Assembly (NCBI GenBank): GCA_937916415.1
Contig: CALGGH010000267.1
Span: 1 to 26,223, forward strand
DNA length: 26,223 nt
DNA from: an uncultured Lachnospiraceae bacterium
GTDB taxonomy: Bacteria; Bacillota; Clostridia; Lachnospirales; Lachnospiraceae
Reading direction: 5' to 3'
The translations under genes and the position numbers were made by a program. The notes under the pieces were generated by a model that saw only the letters and a program-made list of their open reading frames with translations, did not search any database and was not told where the DNA came from. Below, one piece after another: positions 23,678 through 26,223 of the stretch; position 1 is the first letter of the stretch; every line of letters starts with the position of its first letter.

Positions 23678-25984
23678 CTACATGTCAAAATCATCATCGC
23701 CTTCGTCATCATCATAGCGATAATCATCTTTTCCCCACTTTGCGTCATCATAATCGTCATCAAAATCATCCATGAACACGTCCTCATCATCCAGGTCATA
23801 ATCCATTTCAGAGTAAGCCTTCTTTTTGGGCAGGGGCAGCGGATTGGGTATCATGCCGGGAAGATCATCCACCTGCATCGTGCGGCGGTCAAACTCCTGC
23901 GACCGTGCATCTGCGGCTACGTCCGCACCGGAAGCCTGACCGGATTCTTCCTCATCCTCGTCAGGCATGAACATTTCCTCGGTTACAAAATCAGCTCCCT
24001 CCACGACGACTTCATAATTCCTGTTGCCGGACGTCAGCACCGTATCCTCTCCGGTCTCCTCGTCCTTCAGGATGTTGAGCGAATCGTCATCATCGAGGTC
24101 ACGTATCGATGCCCACGGAATGGAAGTCGGGAGTTCTTCTTCGCCGATGATCACGGTTTGGACATCCTCTACGCCTGATTCCCGATCATCGGCCATGGTC
24201 TCAGGCTCAACCTGATCCCCGCTCTCCCCTGCGTCATCATCCGGGACAATGACTGCTTCCGAAGCGCCATGCAGAGCATTATCTGCATGCTCCGCATAAT
24301 CGGCCTCAGACGTCTCCTTTGCATCCCGGATTTCAGCTTCCTCCGCGGCGTCCTCAATCACGGTTTCAGCATAAGTCCCGGCATCTTCCTCCACTGCGGC
24401 TTCGAACGTCTCAGGTTCAGCATGCGCGAAAACTCCATCCTGCATGCCTGTCAGCTCAGGATATGCGCCGGCATCAAAGTCTTCACCTGCTGCACCAGCC
24501 TCTGCAGGATATCCGTTTGCATCAAAGCCTCCGCCTTGTGCGTCTGACAGCTCAGGATATGTGCCGGCATCGGCAGGATATTCGTTTTCATCCAGGCTTT
24601 CATATATTATCCCGGTCTCGCTGGGCGTGCCGTCTTCATTCAGGAGCACTTCCTCTGCCGCGGGCGCGGGAACCACGATCCGGTCCGCCCTGGTCATGAC
24701 GTGAGTCATGGCCGAAACTCCGGTACCGGTCAGCATCATGTATATGATGAGTGACGTCGTGTTGTCATGCAGGTAACCGATGCGGGTAAGCGGAGTAAGA
24801 GCCGCCACGAACATCATCACCCAGGGAAACTCGTATTCTATCCTGTCCCTGCCGACGGTTCCCATGCAGGTCATGGCTGATAGTCCGACCATGATCAGGC
24901 ACTGCAGCACGGCGGTATCGCCTGCCGAATTGTCCATTAGCGAAAACTCGGGAAGCAGCGTTGACATGGTCGCGTCCAGCCAGTTTTGAGCTGAATAAGC
25001 TATTTCGCCGGGATCAAAGCCGCCGCTCACCACGAAGCTCAGTCCCAGTCCTACGGCCATCAGGCCGATCATCAGCAGATATGCCGGCAAAAATCCCTTT
25101 TTCTCAGGATTACCGGCTTCATATATCAGGCAAAAGACGATTGGGATCAGACACAGGATCACGGATGCATCCAGATACAGCATGTAGCCGCAGATAAGTC
25201 CAAACACCGCACCCAGTACGATCTTGATCCTGCCGCCCTCGCTTTTTAGCAGGCAGCTGACCAGATATATCGAGACGATGACCAGCATCGCGATGAAGCA
25301 GCCCGGCGAAGAAGTAAAGAGCTTGGACGTGTACAGGGTTGAAACCGACAGTCCAAGTGCCGTGACAAGTCCGCAGGTATAGTTGACCAGATGCCTGAAA
25401 ATGGCGAAGGCAAGCAGTATCGTGACGACCTGAATGACGATCTGCAGCAATACCGCAGCTACCATGCGGTCACCAACGAACCTCATCGCAAAATCCAGCA
25501 GCATGAGGTACGCATGGGTGCCACCGTGTGCCGAAAGCTCCGAAAAAGCAGCATAGTCGTCCTCAAGCATGGCTGCTGCGGCGTCATAATAAGTGGAATC
25601 GGCCAAAATGACAGCGCCGGAGGTCGACATCAGCAGATATCCCCTGTACAGTATCCCTATCAGGAATACTGCACAGGCAAGCAGTATCTGGAATATGTTT
25701 ACTACGTGCTTTCTGGTACGTACCCTTCTGTATATTGCCTTGGAAATGGCACGCACGATGAAAAAGGCCCCGACGCATATGCCAATGAACGTCACTATCC
25801 ATATTAAAAGTGCCGTGTCCATGGCCGTATATGACACGGCCGCGAACTGTCCCAAATAACTGTTTTCGTCTGCAAAGAGGAAGTCAATTCCATAAAGAAA
25901 GGCATACTGTGCTCCCATGACGACCAAAACTATCATGGCAAGTATCCAGATGAAATTGGAAATCAGCTTCTTCCTGAAAAGCAT
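23678..25984 (-). CDS. GT-C-like polytopic membrane protein with long acidic C-terminal tail
   Basis: The 768-residue protein has about 11-12 membrane segments in the first 430 residues. After the first helices, a loop reads ILADSTYYDAAAAMLEDD, resembling the Asp-containing loop of GT-C (GT39/PMT-like) glycosyltransferases, so that fold is likely but the activity is not shown. The remaining 330 or so residues are low-complexity and strongly acidic. They include an imperfect 32-residue repeat (DAGTYPELSDAQ... / DAGAYPELTGMQ...), a proline motif DLPGMIPNPLPLPKKKAY and a final stretch of about 45 residues that is mostly Asp, Tyr and Met. It stands between yebC (25 bp) and ftsK (5 bp). The ATG at 25984 has only a weak GGGACGA upstream. 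Function unknown. Confidence 0.7.
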   Translation of the reverse strand: MLFRKKLISNFIWILAMIVLVVMGAQYAFLYGIDFLFADENSYLGQFAAVSYTAMDTALLIWIVTFIGICVGAFFIVRAISKAIYRRVRTRKHVVNIFQILLACAVFLIGILYRGYLLMSTSGAVILADSTYYDAAAAMLEDDYAAFSELSAHGGTHAYLMLLDFAMRFVGDRMVAAVLLQIVIQVVTILLAFAIFRHLVNYTCGLVTALGLSVSTLYTSKLFTSSPGCFIAMLVIVSIYLVSCLLKSEGGRIKIVLGAVFGLICGYMLYLDASVILCLIPIVFCLIYEAGNPEKKGFLPAYLLMIGLMAVGLGLSFVVSGGFDPGEIAYSAQNWLDATMSTLLPEFSLMDNSAGDTAVLQCLIMVGLSAMTCMGTVGRDRIEYEFPWVMMFVAALTPLTRIGYLHDNTTSLIIYMMLTGTGVSAMTHVMTRADRIVVPAPAAEEVLLNEDGTPSETGIIYESLDENEYPADAGTYPELSDAQGGGFDANGYPAEAGAAGEDFDAGAYPELTGMQDGVFAHAEPETFEAAVEEDAGTYAETVIEDAAEEAEIRDAKETSEADYAEHADNALHGASEAVIVPDDDAGESGDQVEPETMADDRESGVEDVQTVIIGEEELPTSIPWASIRDLDDDDSLNILKDEETGEDTVLTSGNRNYEVVVEGADFVTEEMFMPDEDEEESGQASGADVAADARSQEFDRRTMQVDDLPGMIPNPLPLPKKKAYSEMDYDLDDEDVFMDDFDDDYDDAKWGKDDYRYDDDEGDDDFDM
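24452..24571 (-). repeat. Imperfect 96-bp-period direct repeat in the acidic-tail coding region
   Basis: The 24-bp blocks at 24452-24475 and 24548-24571 differ at one base and are 96 bp (32 codons) apart. The coding frame is preserved, so this is a protein-level tandem repeat (DAGxYPEL...) within a disordered tail, prone to copy-number change by slippage. Confidence 0.7.
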
Positions 25985-25986
25985 CG

Positions 25987-26030
25987 ATCATTCGTCCCGG
26001 TTATGATAATCATTCGTCCCAGTTGTGATA
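25987..26030. repeat. 22-bp tandem duplication across the yebC stop codon
   Basis: Bases 25987-26008 and 26009-26030 are adjacent direct copies, 20 of 22 identical (differences at the 13th and 17th base). On the minus strand the first copy encodes the last six codons of YebC plus TGA; the second repeats them behind the stop as TATCATAACCGGGACGAATGA. The duplicated block fills the gap to the next gene and contains the only purine-rich stretch upstream of its ATG. Confidence 0.85.
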
Positions 26031-26223
26031 TACGGCCTGGACGTCGTCGTCATCTTCCAGCAGGTCCAGCGTGCGCTGAAGGTTCTTGACGGCCGTTTCG
26101 TCGGTCAGGGTCACGTAATTCTGAGGGATCATGGTGATCTCCGCGCTGGCGGCCGTGATCCTGTTCTCCTCCAGGGCCTGCACAAGCTGACGGTGGAACT
26201 CGTCAGGCACGGTATAGCCGCCC
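26010..26223 (-). CDS. yebC: YebC/PmpR family protein (3' part, runs off right edge)
   Basis: Only the last 70 or so codons are present; the frame is open to the window edge. Diagnostic text is AEITMIPQNYVTL and LEDDDDVQAVYHNWDE at the C terminus, which matches the conserved ending of YebC/PmpR/TACO1 proteins (MIPQ..., LEDxDDVQxVYxN). The family was long called transcriptional regulators; recent work links members to translation of stretches that stall ribosomes. The full protein is about 240 residues in relatives. It is the most upstream gene visible of the minus-strand run; any promoter lies outside the window. Confidence 0.92.
   Translation of the reverse strand, partial: GGYTVPDEFHRQLVQALEENRITAASAEITMIPQNYVTLTDETAVKNLQRTLDLLEDDDDVQAVYHNWDE

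Noticed and set aside
24440..24610. CRISPR-like or VNTR array
   Set aside because: Only two imperfect copies in coding frame; it is a protein repeat in a low-complexity tail.

Overview
The window looks like chromosomal DNA of an anaerobic Firmicute of the class Clostridia, most probably Lachnospiraceae. This rests on an Nfn-type electron-bifurcating transhydrogenase, a formate-tetrahydrofolate ligase/FolD pair, a zinc-ribbon/chitobiase-C-terminal-domain membrane protein, strong purine-rich ribosome binding sites and a GC content that I judge by eye to be in the mid-fifties. The taxonomic call is inference. I see no rRNA, tRNA, insertion sequence, phage gene or CRISPR array, and no gap between genes longer than about 150 bases.

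Region 1 (1-472, minus) is the 5' part of a patatin-like phospholipase gene that runs off the left edge. It is transcribed away from region 2; the 150-bp divergent spacer holds a good sigma-A-type promoter and a 14-bp-arm inverted repeat that looks like an operator.

Region 2 (623-5664, plus) is a polyamine ABC transporter operon potABCD (ATPase, two permeases, lipoprotein binding protein), with proA (gamma-glutamyl phosphate reductase) 15 bp behind potD. A perfect hairpin plus T-rich tract overlaps the proA stop codon and ends the unit.

Region 3 (5689-7174, minus, convergent to region 2) holds proB, in the short form without a PUA domain, followed by 5-formyltetrahydrofolate cyclo-ligase. 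The proline genes proB and proA are therefore split and point at each other.

Region 4 (7290 to the right edge, minus) is an unbroken run of 14 genes whose spacings range from a 17-bp overlap to a 31-bp gap, so it could be one very long operon. In transcription order it holds yebC (partial), a GT-C-like membrane protein with a very acidic tail, ftsK/spoIIIE, fhs, folD, a zinc-ribbon/TPR/chitobiase-domain membrane protein, nfnA, nfnB, phoH, a 7TM protein with a degenerate PgpH-type HD domain, ybeY, a MOP-superfamily flippase, a HI0933-family flavoprotein and a COG2509-family flavoprotein. The functions are one-carbon/folate metabolism (fhs, folD, with 5-FCL nearby), NAD(P)H-ferredoxin balancing (nfnAB), RNA processing and ribosome maturation (ybeY, phoH), chromosome segregation (ftsK) and envelope transport.

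Most of this is core metabolism. The observations that most deserve follow-up are the apparently inactivated PgpH homologue in the phoH-ybeY operon, the palindrome downstream of the pot promoter with a matching half-site in the proB/5-FCL spacer, the potABCD-proA linkage, the acidic-tailed membrane protein coupled to ftsK, and a 22-bp tandem duplication of the yebC stop region. I did not find clear evidence of an entirely new multi-gene system.
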